Below are positions 1-10,021 of a stretch of 58,934 nt of DNA, piece after piece; the first letter of the stretch is position 1, and every line of letters begins with the position of its first letter. The notes under the pieces were generated by a model that made no database searches, was not told the DNA's origin, and saw only the letters and a list, made by a program, of their open reading frames with translations. The stretch is from JAOADN01 sp046155885. GTDB lineage: Bacteria > Pseudomonadota > Alphaproteobacteria > Rhodobacterales > Rhodobacteraceae. The stretch is from NCBI GenBank assembly GCA_046155885.1, contig JBJXFU010000105.1:1-58934 (forward strand), written 5' to 3'. The translations under genes were made by a program, and so were the position numbers.

Positions 1-108
1 ACCAATGGCTCAATCCGCGCCCACTGCGCGTCCGTCAGGGTTCGTCTGCTCAAGATCGCCTCCGTTTTCGATCTTGAATCAGAACTCAGCCCAACTGGGA
101 ATCCCTCA
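1..108 (-). mobile_element. IS5-family insertion sequence, partial (runs off left edge)
   Basis: From base 53 leftward the minus strand opens with TTG and reads LSRRTLTDAQWARIEPL, the typical N-terminus of IS5-family (DDE) transposases, and continues past the window edge. Bases 54-108 would be the terminal non-coding part and inverted repeat of the element; I cannot place the exact end. The element abuts the 3' end of glpK, whose stop is at 123-125. Whether the transposase is intact cannot be judged because most of it lies outside the window. Confidence 0.6.
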
Positions 109-122
109 AATGAAGACGCCGC

Positions 123-1619
<1,497 letters not shown>

Positions 1620-1644
1620 GGTTCCCCCATCCCGTCCGCTCCGG

Positions 1645-3231
1645 TCAGATCGGCGCCTCGGCGCGCCGTTTCGCCATAAAGGCCTCAAGCGCGGCAATCT
1701 CTTCGGCCGTCATCCTGAGCCCCAGCTTGGAACGCCGCCAGACCACATCCTCGGCCGTGCGCGCATATTCCCGCGCCATCAGCCAGCCGATTTCGCGCTC
1801 GGTCAGGGTGGCGCCGAAGCCGCAGCCCAGGTCGGCCGCAGAACGGGCCGTGCCCAGCACCTTCACCGCCTCGGTCCCGTAGGCGCGCACCAGCCGGCGG
1901 GCCCAGAAGTCGGTCAGGAACGGGTAGCGTTTCTGCAGGCTTGCGATCAGGTGCGGCACCCCGTCCACCGGGAAATCGCCCCCCGGAAGCGCCACGCCGG
2001 CCGTCCAGTCGCCCCGCGTCACGCCGAGATGCGGCGCGATCTTCGCCACCGCCGCCTCGGCCAGCTTGCGGTAGGTGGTGATCTTGCCGCCGAAGACGCT
2101 GAGGATCGGCGGGCCGGAAGAGTCCAGCGACAGCACATAGTCGCGGGTGGCGGCGGTGGCCGACTTGGCGCCGTCGTTGTAAAGCGGCCGGACACCGGAA
2201 TAGGTCCAGACGATGTCGGCCCGTCCGACCGGTTTGGCGAAATAGCGCGAGGCGAAGGCGCAAAGGTAATCCGCCTCATCCTCGGTGCAGACGGCCGTCG
2301 CCGGGTCGCCCTGGTGGTCCTTGTCGGTGGTGCCGATCAGGGTGAAGTCGGTTTCGTAGGGGATCGCGAAGATGATCCGCCCGTCCTCGCCCTGAAAGAA
2401 ATAGCACTTGTCGTGGTCATAGAGCCGGGGGGTGACGATGTGGCTGCCCCGCACCAGCCGGATGCTTTCGGTGCTGTTCAGCCGGACAGTATTGCGGACC
2501 ACGTCCTCTACCCAGGGCCCGCCCGCGTTGACGATCACGCGGGGCCGGAAGGTCAGCGGCTCGCCGCCGTCGGGCAACAGGGTGACAGTCCACCTTCCGC
2601 CGTCGCGGACCGCCGAGGTCACCTTCGTCCGGGTCAGGATGCGCGCCCCGCGGTCTTCGGCGTCGCGGGCGTTCAGGACGACAAGCCGCGCGTCCTCGAC
2701 CCAGCAATCCGAATACTCGTAGGCGCGGCGGAACTTCGGATTGAGCGGCCGGCCGACCGGATCGCTGCGCAGATCGAGCGTCCGGGTGGCGGGAAGAATC
2801 TTCCGCCCCCCGAGAGTGTCGTACAGGAAAAGCCCCAGGCGGATCAGCCATGCCGGTCGCCGGCCCTTCATCCAGGGCATGAAGGTCGTGAGCAGGCGCG
2901 AGGTGGGCGTGTCGCCCTCGAACCGCATGTCGGGGTGCCAGGGCAGCACGAAGCGCATCGGCCAGCTGATATGGGGCATCGCGCGCAAAAGCGTCTCGCG
3001 TTCCTCGAGCGCCTTGCGGACCAGGCGGAATTCGAAGAACTCGAGATAGCGCAACCCGCCGTGGAAAAGCTTGGTCGAGGCCGACGAGGTGGCCGAGGCC
3101 AGATCCTTCATCTCGGCCAGCACCACGCTCACACCGCGTCCGGCCAGATCGCGCGCGATTCCACAGCCGTTCACACCCCCACCGATGACGAGGACGTCGA
3201 TTTCCTGCTGTTCGGCTATGGGGGTCGTCAC
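1645..3231 (-). CDS. glpD: Glycerol-3-phosphate dehydrogenase (FAD, membrane-associated)
   Basis: Oxidises sn-glycerol 3-phosphate to dihydroxyacetone phosphate and passes electrons to the quinone pool. The N-terminus VLVIGGGVNGCGIARDLAGRG is the FAD-binding Rossmann motif. SSASTKLFHGGLRYLE, RPLYNDGAKSATAATRDY and GGKITTYRKLAE are typical GlpD segments. Length from the proposed start is 528 residues, normal for the family. I place the start at GTG 3231 because it puts the dinucleotide motif about ten residues in. Upstream ATG-initiated extensions run through low-similarity Arg/Lys-rich sequence. The ribosome-binding site is weak, so the start is less certain than the function. It is followed by glpK. 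A run of CGAAAC-type repeats lies about 60 bp upstream (3288-3307). Confidence 0.95.
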   Translation of the reverse strand: MTTPIAEQQEIDVLVIGGGVNGCGIARDLAGRGVSVVLAEMKDLASATSSASTKLFHGGLRYLEFFEFRLVRKALEERETLLRAMPHISWPMRFVLPWHPDMRFEGDTPTSRLLTTFMPWMKGRRPAWLIRLGLFLYDTLGGRKILPATRTLDLRSDPVGRPLNPKFRRAYEYSDCWVEDARLVVLNARDAEDRGARILTRTKVTSAVRDGGRWTVTLLPDGGEPLTFRPRVIVNAGGPWVEDVVRNTVRLNSTESIRLVRGSHIVTPRLYDHDKCYFFQGEDGRIIFAIPYETDFTLIGTTDKDHQGDPATAVCTEDEADYLCAFASRYFAKPVGRADIVWTYSGVRPLYNDGAKSATAATRDYVLSLDSSGPPILSVFGGKITTYRKLAEAAVAKIAPHLGVTRGDWTAGVALPGGDFPVDGVPHLIASLQKRYPFLTDFWARRLVRAYGTEAVKVLGTARSAADLGCGFGATLTEREIGWLMAREYARTAEDVVWRRSKLGLRMTAEEIAALEAFMAKRRAEAPI

Positions 3232-3287
3232 GGCGCGCCTAGGCTGGTCCCAAGAACGGTTATTGCGGGTCCGGAGGCGCGGGTCAA

Positions 3288-3307
3288 TTTCGTTTTGTTT
3301 CGTTTCG
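3288..3307 (-). promoter_or_regulatory. Candidate GlpR-type operator upstream of glpD
   Basis: Read on the minus strand this stretch is CGAAACGAAACAAAACGAAA, four 5-bp repeats of GAAAC type, 57-76 bp upstream of the proposed glpD start. DeoR-family GlpR repressors bind sites built from repeated TTTCG/CGAAA elements, so a GlpR operator is a reasonable guess. No glpR gene is in the window and no footprint can be inferred, so this is inference from sequence shape only. Confidence 0.4.
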
Positions 3308-3408
3308 CAGGAAGAATGCTTTCGCTTCCGCGCGAAGTCGTCTCTCGGTTTGCGCCACACCCCCATTCCGGCGATTTGCCGCCGGCCATCCGGCGCCCAT
3401 TTCCCGGG

Positions 3409-3810
3409 CTAGGACCCGGCCGGCGGGTCGCCCTCGGCGACAGGTTCCAGCCAATCGACGGTCTTTCCGCCTTCGCTTTCGGCGATCGCGATATGGGTCA
3501 TCGCGGTTTCCGCCCGCGCGCCGTGCCAGTGCTTTTCGCCGGGCGGGAACCAGACGACGTCGCCCGGCCCGATCGCTTCGACCGGCCCGCCCCAGCGCTG
3601 CGCGCGGCCGTGGCCTTCGGTCACGATCAGCGTCTGCCCAAGCGGGTGGGTGTGCCAGTTTGTCCGGGCTCCGGGCTCGAAGGTGACCGACAGGCAGGAC
3701 ATCCGCGCCGGTTCGGGCGCCGCGAAAAGCGGGTCGAGGCGGACGCGCCCAGAAAACCACTCCGCCGGCCCTGGCCGCGAGGGCTGCGATCCGGCGCGTC
3801 TGATTTCCAT
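3409..3810 (-). CDS. Small cupin-domain protein
   Basis: A 133-residue single-domain cupin. The first cupin motif is visible as TNWHTHPLGQTLIVTEGHG, giving the metal-binding HxH and later Gln/Glu/His ligands. The second appears as GPGDVVWFPPGEKHWHG. The closest group I recognise is the carboxymuconolactone-decarboxylase-associated cupins (COG1917), which are often found beside oxidoreductases and have no single known reaction. The start is ATG 3810: AAGGAG lies 8 bases before it, whereas the in-frame GTG at 3819 would overlap that site. It follows the TetR-type regulator by about 60 bp on the same strand, so it may be the last gene of the large minus-strand operon, or be transcribed separately. 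Function unknown; the fold is confident. Confidence 0.85.
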   Translation of the reverse strand: MEIRRAGSQPSRPGPAEWFSGRVRLDPLFAAPEPARMSCLSVTFEPGARTNWHTHPLGQTLIVTEGHGRAQRWGGPVEAIGPGDVVWFPPGEKHWHGARAETAMTHIAIAESEGGKTVDWLEPVAEGDPPAGS

Positions 3811-3872
3811 GATGGTCACTCCTTCTGGCCGCCCGAGCGTGCCGTTTCGTCACTGCGGCCGCAACTGCCGCT

Positions 3873-4490
3873 TCACGGCGGGGGCTGGCCGAGATGCGGG
3901 GCAAGGAAAGTCCGGCAGGCGGCGCGGGCATCCTGTTCGGACATCAGCAGCGGCTCGACACAGCGCTGCACGCCGAAGCCGTCGATCAGGCAGATGAAGG
4001 CGGAAGCCACGGTTCCCTCGTCGATCCTCAGGCCGTTGGCTGCGGCGGACTCGCGCAAGGCCGCGGCGACAAGCTCGCGATAGCCCGAGTAAAGGCGTCG
4101 GTGCTCGGCCTTCAGCACCGAGTTGTTGGCGATCTCGCCCCAAAGCGTCAGCCAGATGTTGGCCACGTCGCGACCGAAGAGCGCGGGCGAAACCAGCGCC
4201 TCGATCAGCGCATCGAGGCGCGACTGTCCGGGGCGCGGCGGCGCCGAAATGGCCGCAAGCCACTCGGCGTACATGCGCTGGTAGACGGCCACCAGAAGCC
4301 CGTCCATCGACCCGAAATGGTGGGTGATCAGGCCGCGCGACACGCCGGCCTCGGCCACCACCCTGTCCACCGTGAACTCGCGGATGCCGCCCCGCGCCAT
4401 GCAGGCGCAGGCGGCATCCTCGATATGGGCGCGCCGCTCGGCGGGCGAGAGGCGCGCTTTCCGGCGTTCCACGGAAGCGCCCCCTGGCAT
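3873..4490 (-). CDS. TetR-family regulator, BetI-like
   Basis: A 205-residue TetR/AcrR-type repressor. Residues about 16-65 form the N-terminal helix-turn-helix domain (RRAHIEDAACACMARGG, then VVAEAGVSRGLITHHFGSMDGLL). The C-terminal ligand domain contains IWLTLWGEIANNSVLKAEHRRLY and LIDGFGVQRC, which resemble BetI, the choline/betaine-responsive repressor. The start codon overlaps the stop of the preceding substrate-binding protein gene as TGATG, so it is translationally coupled to the ABC importer. A repressor encoded at the end of the operon fits autoregulation of a small-molecule uptake system. The BetI resemblance suggests, but does not prove, a quaternary or methylated amine ligand. Confidence 0.88.
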   Translation of the reverse strand: MPGGASVERRKARLSPAERRAHIEDAACACMARGGIREFTVDRVVAEAGVSRGLITHHFGSMDGLLVAVYQRMYAEWLAAISAPPRPGQSRLDALIEALVSPALFGRDVANIWLTLWGEIANNSVLKAEHRRLYSGYRELVAAALRESAAANGLRIDEGTVASAFICLIDGFGVQRCVEPLLMSEQDARAACRTFLAPHLGQPPP

Positions 4491-6040
4491 CAGGCCCTGC
4501 CGAAAGCGACCGGGTCGGGGTGCCCGTCGGCCAGGATCACCGGCTTCAGGTCCGCGTCATGGATGACGAGGTAGGGCTCGAAGCAGATGAAGACAAAGCC
4601 CCCCGACTCCTCCATCAGGTCCTCCATCCGGTTGAACATGCCTTGCCGGATCGCCGGATCGGTCTCGGTCAGGGACTTCTGGTACAGCTCCTCGAATGCC
4701 GGGCTGTCGAAGAACGACCAGTTGTAGACGCCGATCTGGTCGGGCCGGAACCAGACGAGGTTTTCGGTCGGGTCGATGCCGCCCGCGAAGTTCATCAGCA
4801 CAAGCTCGATCGACTTCCACTGATCGCCCGCCGTTTTGTCGCCCAGGGCCCAGTAGGCGGCGTCCTCGGTGGGCTGGATTTCGACCGTGATCCCGGCTTC
4901 GGCAAGGCTTGCCTGGACGATCTGGGCCGTTGTCTGGCTGATGCCGTCGGTCTGGGTGTAAAGGTTCAGGGTCAGACCTTCGGCCCCGGCCTCGGCCAGC
5001 AGCGCCTTGGCCTTTTCGACGTCGCGCGCGGCGATCCTGTTGGTGGCGCGGGCATAGCCCGAGGTGGGCGGTACGACTCCCGTAGACCGCTGGACAAGCC
5101 CGTCATAGGTGCCCTGAAGCACCGCGTCGCCGTCATAGGCGTACTGGATCGCCTGCCGGACGCGGGGGTCCTTCAGAGTTTCGGCCTGCATGTTGACCGT
5201 CATCCAGACATAGCGGGTCGAGTTCGCCTCGATCAGCGTCGCGCCCTCGCGCGGGTTGGCCTTGAAGTCTTTGGCCGCGCCGACCGTGACGCGGGTGAAG
5301 TCGAAGGCATCGGCCTCGTAGGCCAGCAGCGCCGCCTGATCGTCGGTGACGATGTAGAATTCGACCGTGCCGAAGGCGGGCTTCTCGCCGGTCCAGTCGG
5401 GATTGGCCTTCAGCGTGACCTTCTGCGCCTGTTCCCAGCTGTCGAAGAGGTAAGGACCGCACTGCGCCGGGGATTCGGTCGTATAGCTGCCGCCCGCCGC
5501 CTCGACCGCCGCCTTGCAGACGATATGGCCGCCGTAATACGGAAGCGCGATCACCGTGAAGGGGGCGAATGCCTCGGTCAGGTGGATGACGCCCTTGCGG
5601 TCGTCGATCACCTCGACCTCCTTCAGCTTCTCGAACTGATAGGCCCAAGCGCTGTCCGACCCCCGGATGCGTTCGTACGAGAACTTCACGTCCGCCGTGG
5701 TGACGGGCCCGTAGTCGCCCGTCCACTTCAGCTCTTCGCGCAGGGTGAACGCGATAGAGGTGGGCGAGGTCCACTCGAACGTCTCGGCCGCCCAGTTGCG
5801 GATCTGGTTGCCGCTGCGGAAGTCACCGAGGCGGACCAGCGTGACCTGCGTGCAGCGCGGGATGATGTCGTCCAGCTCGCCGATGATCCCGTAGGGGTCG
5901 AGGACCTGGAAATCCGATGTCACGCGGATGCGCAGCGTGTCGCCTTCGGCGGCCCAGGCAAAGCGGGGAAGGGTGGCGGCGGCGGCCAGAGTGCCTCCGG
6001 CGGCGGCGAGGAAGCCGCGTCTGTCAGTGGTCCAGTGCAT
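4490..6040 (-). CDS. Peptide/opine-type ABC transporter substrate-binding protein
   Basis: Periplasmic solute-binding protein of the SBP_bac_5 family (DppA/OppA type), 516 residues, normal length. The N-terminus TTDRRGFLAAAGGTLAAAA followed by AWA is a twin-arginine (Tat) signal with cleavage near residue 30. Family segments include LREELKWTGDYGPVTTADVKFSYERI and, late in the protein, FNRMEDLMEESGGFVFICFEPYLVI. The start at 6040 has a good GGGAG ribosome-binding site even though it lies 17 bp inside the preceding ATPase gene. It is the fifth component of the importer encoded at 4490-9757. The family binds peptides, nickel, opines or other polar solutes, so the ligand cannot be named from sequence. 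Confidence 0.93.
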   Translation of the reverse strand: MHWTTDRRGFLAAAGGTLAAAATLPRFAWAAEGDTLRIRVTSDFQVLDPYGIIGELDDIIPRCTQVTLVRLGDFRSGNQIRNWAAETFEWTSPTSIAFTLREELKWTGDYGPVTTADVKFSYERIRGSDSAWAYQFEKLKEVEVIDDRKGVIHLTEAFAPFTVIALPYYGGHIVCKAAVEAAGGSYTTESPAQCGPYLFDSWEQAQKVTLKANPDWTGEKPAFGTVEFYIVTDDQAALLAYEADAFDFTRVTVGAAKDFKANPREGATLIEANSTRYVWMTVNMQAETLKDPRVRQAIQYAYDGDAVLQGTYDGLVQRSTGVVPPTSGYARATNRIAARDVEKAKALLAEAGAEGLTLNLYTQTDGISQTTAQIVQASLAEAGITVEIQPTEDAAYWALGDKTAGDQWKSIELVLMNFAGGIDPTENLVWFRPDQIGVYNWSFFDSPAFEELYQKSLTETDPAIRQGMFNRMEDLMEESGGFVFICFEPYLVIHDADLKPVILADGHPDPVAFGRA

Positions 6041-7010
6041 GGTGGTCTCCCTGTTGTTGGTGGTTCATAGCAAAATGGCAGCGGGCGGCGCGGCCCGGGC
6101 CGACCGGGTCGAGCGTCGGGGCGCGGCGCGCGCAGATGTCGGCGGCAAGCAGGCAGCGGGTATGGAACTCGCACCCCGGCGGGCGGCGCAGGATCGAGGG
6201 GATTTCGCCCCGGATCGCCAGATCGGCGCGGCGCAGGCGCGGGTCCGGCTTCGGTTCGGACGCGATCAGGCTGGCGGTGTAGGGATGCGCGGGGTTGGCA
6301 AAGACCTCGCGCGTCGACCCCTCCTCGACCACGCGGCCGAGGTAGAGAACGGCGACGCGGTCGGCGACGTGCCGGACGAGGGCGAGGTTGTGGGTGATGA
6401 TCAGGTAGGAAAGCCCCCGGTCGCGGCGCAGGTCGGACATGAGGTTCAGCACCTCGGCCTGAACCGAGACATCGAGCCCGGCGGTGGGTTCGTCGGCGAT
6501 CACCAGGCGCGGGTTCAAGGCCAGCGCCCGGGCGACGACGACACGGCGGGCCTGGCCGCCGGACAGTTCGTGCGGGAAGCGGCGGGTCATCGCCGGGGGC
6601 AGGCCCACGGCGGCAAGAAGCTCGCGCGCCTTCGCCTCGCAGTCGGGAAGGGGCAGGCCATGGATGCGGAAGGGTTCGGTGACCAGATAGCCCACCGTCA
6701 GGCGCGGCGAAAGCGAGGCGGTGGCGTCCTGGAACATCAGTGCGGCCTGGCGGCGCAGGCGCGCAAGGCCGTCGCGGCCTTCGACCGGCGCCCCCTCGAA
6801 GCGGATGGCGCCGTGCGAGATGGCCTGCAGCCCCATCGCGGCGCGCGCGATCGTGGTCTTGCCCGATCCGCTTTCCCCCACCAGCGCAACGCTTTCGCCC
6901 GGCGCGACGGACAGCGTTACGTCCTGCACCACGGCAAGCCGCCTGCCGCCGAAGAACCCGCCGCGCACGACGTCGATGGCGACATGATCCATCTGGAGCA
7001 CGTTCATCAT
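6024..7010 (-). CDS. Oligopeptide/dipeptide-type ABC transporter ATPase (DppF/OppF-like)
   Basis: Cytoplasmic ATPase subunit of the importer. Visible elements are Walker A GESGSGKTT, signature LSGGQARRV, Walker B RLVIADEPTAG, and the C-terminal oligopeptide-transporter extension with Cys residues (EFHTRCLLAADICARRAP) typical of the OppD/OppF group. Length is 328 residues. ATG 7010 overlaps the stop of the upstream ATPase gene as ATGA; a longer in-frame extension upstream has no family similarity. Its 3' end overlaps the substrate-binding protein gene by 17 bp. With the adjacent OppD-like ATPase it would form the heterodimeric motor driving two permeases. Confidence 0.94.
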   Translation of the reverse strand: MMNVLQMDHVAIDVVRGGFFGGRRLAVVQDVTLSVAPGESVALVGESGSGKTTIARAAMGLQAISHGAIRFEGAPVEGRDGLARLRRQAALMFQDATASLSPRLTVGYLVTEPFRIHGLPLPDCEAKARELLAAVGLPPAMTRRFPHELSGGQARRVVVARALALNPRLVIADEPTAGLDVSVQAEVLNLMSDLRRDRGLSYLIITHNLALVRHVADRVAVLYLGRVVEEGSTREVFANPAHPYTASLIASEPKPDPRLRRADLAIRGEIPSILRRPPGCEFHTRCLLAADICARRAPTLDPVGPGRAARCHFAMNHQQQGDHHALDH

Positions 7011-7948
7011 GCGGCCCCGTGGCAGAGAACGGACCGCCCCGCCTCCGGCACCCGGCGCGGCGGCGGCATCGCGCAGGCGGCATGAACCAGCGCGCATCTC
7101 GGCGCGAAGGCGCAGCCCGGGGGCAGGGCGGCAAGGTCAGGGATGCGCCCGCCGATGGCCGGCAGCCGCCCGGTGCCGGGGTCCACCACCGCCGGATCGC
7201 AGGCCAGAAGCGCCCGCGTGTAGGGGTGGCGCGGATCGTGGAAGATGTCGTCGACGGGCCCTTCCTCGACCACCTCGCCCGCATACATCACCGCTACCCG
7301 GTCGCAGAGTTCCGCGATGACGCCCAGATGGTGCGTGACGATCACCACCGCGCCGTCGAAACGCGTCCGCAGCCGGCGCAGCAGGTGGATGATCTGCGCC
7401 TCCATCGTGACGTCCAGCGCGGTGGTCGGCTCGTCGGCGATCAGCACCTGCGGCTTTGTCAGAAGCGCCGCCGCGATGGCGACGCGCTGGCGCATCCCGC
7501 CCGACAGCTCATGGGGGTAGCGGGTCAGGCAGCGTACCGGGTTCGGGATGCCGACATCCGAAAGCGCGCCGGTCAGCGCCGCCATGTCGCGCCGGGTGAA
7601 GTCGGCAAGCTGCGCGCCGATGGTCAGCACCGGGTTGAAGGCGGTCATCGGGTCCTGGAAGACTATCGCGATCCTGTCTCCGCGCAGGCGGCGCTGCGCG
7701 TCCGGCGGAAGGGCGAACAGGTCTTCGCCGCCGATCCGCACCTTGCCGCCGGTGACCCGCCCGCCGGTCGGCAGCAGGTTCATCATGGCGGCCGCCAGCG
7801 TGGACTTGCCGCAGCCGGATTCGCCCACGATCCCCAGCACCTCTCCCCGGTCTACCGCCAGCGTCACGCCGCGCACCGCGCGCACTGCCGCGCCGCCCGT
7901 CCGGTACTCGACCGTCAGGCCCTCGACCGAAAGGGCGGGCGCGCTCAT
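7007..7948 (-). CDS. Oligopeptide/dipeptide-type ABC transporter ATPase (DppD/OppD-like)
   Basis: First of two ATPases of the importer, 313 residues. Walker A is GESGCGKST, the signature is LSGGMRQRV, Walker B is QVLIADEPTTALDV, and the family-specific C-terminal segment is CAFAPRCALVHAAC. The start is ATG 7948, with a strong GGAGG five bases upstream and an ATGA overlap with the preceding permease stop. A GTG two codons further upstream is less favourable. Gene order permease-permease-ATPase-ATPase-binding protein is complete, with overlaps at every junction, so the five proteins are almost certainly made together. Confidence 0.94.
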   Translation of the reverse strand: MSAPALSVEGLTVEYRTGGAAVRAVRGVTLAVDRGEVLGIVGESGCGKSTLAAAMMNLLPTGGRVTGGKVRIGGEDLFALPPDAQRRLRGDRIAIVFQDPMTAFNPVLTIGAQLADFTRRDMAALTGALSDVGIPNPVRCLTRYPHELSGGMRQRVAIAAALLTKPQVLIADEPTTALDVTMEAQIIHLLRRLRTRFDGAVVIVTHHLGVIAELCDRVAVMYAGEVVEEGPVDDIFHDPRHPYTRALLACDPAVVDPGTGRLPAIGGRIPDLAALPPGCAFAPRCALVHAACAMPPPRRVPEAGRSVLCHGAA

Positions 7949-8823
7949 CCCCACCTCCGGGCGACCGCCCTGGGGTCAAGCACGTCGCGCAGGCCCTCGC
8001 CCATGAAGGTGAAGCCCAGCGTTGCCAGAACCAGCGGGATCCCCCCCGCCACCACGATATGCGGCGCCTGGCGAAGGGCGGAATACCCGTCCGACAGGAT
8101 CGTTCCCCAGGAAGGCGTCGGAGGACGGACGCCGAGGTTGAGATAGCTCAGGCCGGCCTCGAGCATAATCACTACCGGGATATCCATGCAAAGCAGGATC
8201 ACCAGAGGGCCCACCGCGTTCGGCAGAAGGTGGATGAAGACGATCCGCGCCGCCCCCGCCCCCATCGCCCGTTCGGCCTGGATGAAGTCGGCGCCGGCCA
8301 GCGTCAGCGTCTGGGTGCGGATCAGCCGCGCATAGGCGGGAAAGGACACGAGCACGACGACGATCATCAGGGTTGTGGTCCCCGGGCCGAGCACGGTGAT
8401 CACGGCCAGCGCGAAGAAGATCATCGGCAGCGACGACATCGCGTCGAAGATCAGCACCAGGATCGCGTCGAGCCAGCGCGGGCCGTAGCCGGCGACGAGG
8501 CCAAGCACTGTTCCCGCCGCCCCGGCAAGGCCGACCGAGGTGATGGCGATGCCAAGCGCGGTGCGCGCCCCCCAGATCAGACGGGAAAGCAGGTCGCGCC
8601 CAAGCTGGTCGGTTCCCGCCCAGTGCAGGGCCGAGGGCGGCCGGAACTTCGCCTTCACGTCGATGGCGACGGGATCGTAGGGCGCGATCAGCGGGGCGAA
8701 AAAGGCCAGCAGCACAAAGCCCGCGACCAGCAGCAGACCGGTAGCCCCAAGCGGGTCGCGGGCAAGCACCGCGAGCCCGCCGCGGCGGGAAGGGGCGGGG
8801 GGCGCGTCAGCCGCGGAGGACAT
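7945..8823 (-). CDS. ABC transporter permease (DppC/OppC-like)
   Basis: Inner-membrane permease of the peptide/opine/nickel family, 292 residues. A first membrane helix at about residues 28-48 (LGATGLLLVAGFVLLAFFAP) is followed by the OppC-type GTDQLGRDLLSRLIWGARTAL segment and further helices. The EAA-type coupling loop that docks onto the ATPases is AERAMGAGAARIVFIHLLPNA. The end overlaps the ATPase start (ATGA), and the start lies 17 bp inside the upstream permease gene. It forms the transmembrane channel with the DppB-like partner. Confidence 0.94.
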   Translation of the reverse strand: MSSAADAPPAPSRRGGLAVLARDPLGATGLLLVAGFVLLAFFAPLIAPYDPVAIDVKAKFRPPSALHWAGTDQLGRDLLSRLIWGARTALGIAITSVGLAGAAGTVLGLVAGYGPRWLDAILVLIFDAMSSLPMIFFALAVITVLGPGTTTLMIVVVLVSFPAYARLIRTQTLTLAGADFIQAERAMGAGAARIVFIHLLPNAVGPLVILLCMDIPVVIMLEAGLSYLNLGVRPPTPSWGTILSDGYSALRQAPHIVVAGGIPLVLATLGFTFMGEGLRDVLDPRAVARRWG

Positions 8824-9757
8824 CGCGCACCCTGGGGTCCAGCCGGGCGATCAGCAGGTCGGCCGCCGTCACCACCATCAGATAGAACGCCGTCATGAAC
8901 AGCACCGTGCCCATCACCACCGGGTAGTTGCGCTTTTCCACCGCCGAGGTGATCAGCGTGCCGATGCCGGGGCGCGAGAACACCGCCTCGACGAAGACCG
9001 CGCTGGACAGGACGCCGCCGAAGCCCACAGCAAGGACCGAGACGGTCGGCACGATGGCAACGCGGAGGGCGTGCGAAAAGACGATCCGGCGCTCCGACAT
9101 CCCGAAGGCACGGGCGGTGCGGATATGCGGCGCCTCCATCACCTCGAGCAGCGCGGCGCGGACCAGGCGGGCGAGGTAGCCCACCCAGCCTAGGCCCACC
9201 GCGAAGGCGGGCAGGATCAGCGCGCGCAGCTGCGATCCGGTATCGCCCGCCTGCCCCGCGCCGATGGCCGGCAGCCAGTTCAGCCAGACCGCGAAGACGA
9301 TCAGCCCGTAGATCGCGACCACAAAGGACGGCACCGCGATGACACTGACCGACAGGACACCCAGCGCCCGGTCGATCCAGGTGTCGCGCTTCATGACCGC
9401 CAGGCAGCCGAGGGGGACGCCCGTGGCGATGGCCCAGCCAAGGCCGGTCAGGCCGAGGATCAGGGTGTTCGGAAAGGCTTCGACAATCTGCTCCAGCACC
9501 GGGCGTTTCGACCAGACGTCGATGCCCAGATCCCCCCGGACCGCGTTCCAGAAGAAGTAGCCCACCTGCGTCAGCACCGGCTGGTCCAGCCCCATCCGTT
9601 CGCGCAGGGCCTCCTTCAGGGCGGGGCTCGCCCGGGGACCCAGCGCGACCGAGGCAGGGTCGCCCGGCACCAGGAACACCATCGCGTACATCGCGAGCAT
9701 CACCACGATCAGGATCAGCACCGACAGGCCGAGGCGCCTGATCGCGTAGGACAGCAT
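8807..9757 (-). CDS. ABC transporter permease (DppB/OppB-like)
   Basis: Second inner-membrane permease, 316 residues. The N-terminus MLSYAIRRLGLSVLIL and the following helix are the standard DppB start. LGLDQPV-type and GVPLGCLAVMKRDTWIDR segments match the family, and the coupling loop appears as RTARAFGMSERRIVFSHALR. It is the first gene of the five-gene importer block. The 264 bp gap to the upstream hydrolase contains a large inverted repeat (9889-9972), so read-through from the enzyme genes may be partly attenuated here. Substrate unknown. Confidence 0.93.
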   Translation of the reverse strand: MLSYAIRRLGLSVLILIVVMLAMYAMVFLVPGDPASVALGPRASPALKEALRERMGLDQPVLTQVGYFFWNAVRGDLGIDVWSKRPVLEQIVEAFPNTLILGLTGLGWAIATGVPLGCLAVMKRDTWIDRALGVLSVSVIAVPSFVVAIYGLIVFAVWLNWLPAIGAGQAGDTGSQLRALILPAFAVGLGWVGYLARLVRAALLEVMEAPHIRTARAFGMSERRIVFSHALRVAIVPTVSVLAVGFGGVLSSAVFVEAVFSRPGIGTLITSAVEKRNYPVVMGTVLFMTAFYLMVVTAADLLIARLDPRVRDVLRG

Positions 9758-9888
9758 CAGCGCCGGGCCTGCGGGCGGGGTGGTACGGCGCGGGAACTCC
9801 GGTGCGGCTCACGGCATCGCAAGTGTACCCGTTCGCGCGGGGAAGCGGCCGCCTTCATGGCGTCCTGCGGCGAAGGGGAAGTGCGGCT

Positions 9889-9972
9889 ACCCGCCCCGGG
9901 CCTGACCCGGGGCCCCCGCCCCAACCCGCGCGACGACCGGGCGAGAGGCCCCGGGTCAGGCCCGGGGCGGGT
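9889..9972. repeat. Perfect 26-bp inverted repeat with 32-nt spacer
   Basis: Positions 9889-9914 are the exact reverse complement of 9947-9972; each arm carries the core CCCCGGGCCTGACCCGGGG. The element sits in the 264 bp gap between the hydrolase and the permease genes of the same operon. It would form a very stable RNA hairpin or a DNA cruciform. No U-run follows either arm, so it looks more like a dispersed REP-type palindrome or an mRNA-stabilising/attenuating element than a classical terminator. Confidence 0.85.
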
Positions 9973-10021
9973 GATCCTGGCGGGCAAGGCCGCGCGAAAG
10001 CCTCTCCCCGGGCAGTCCGCC

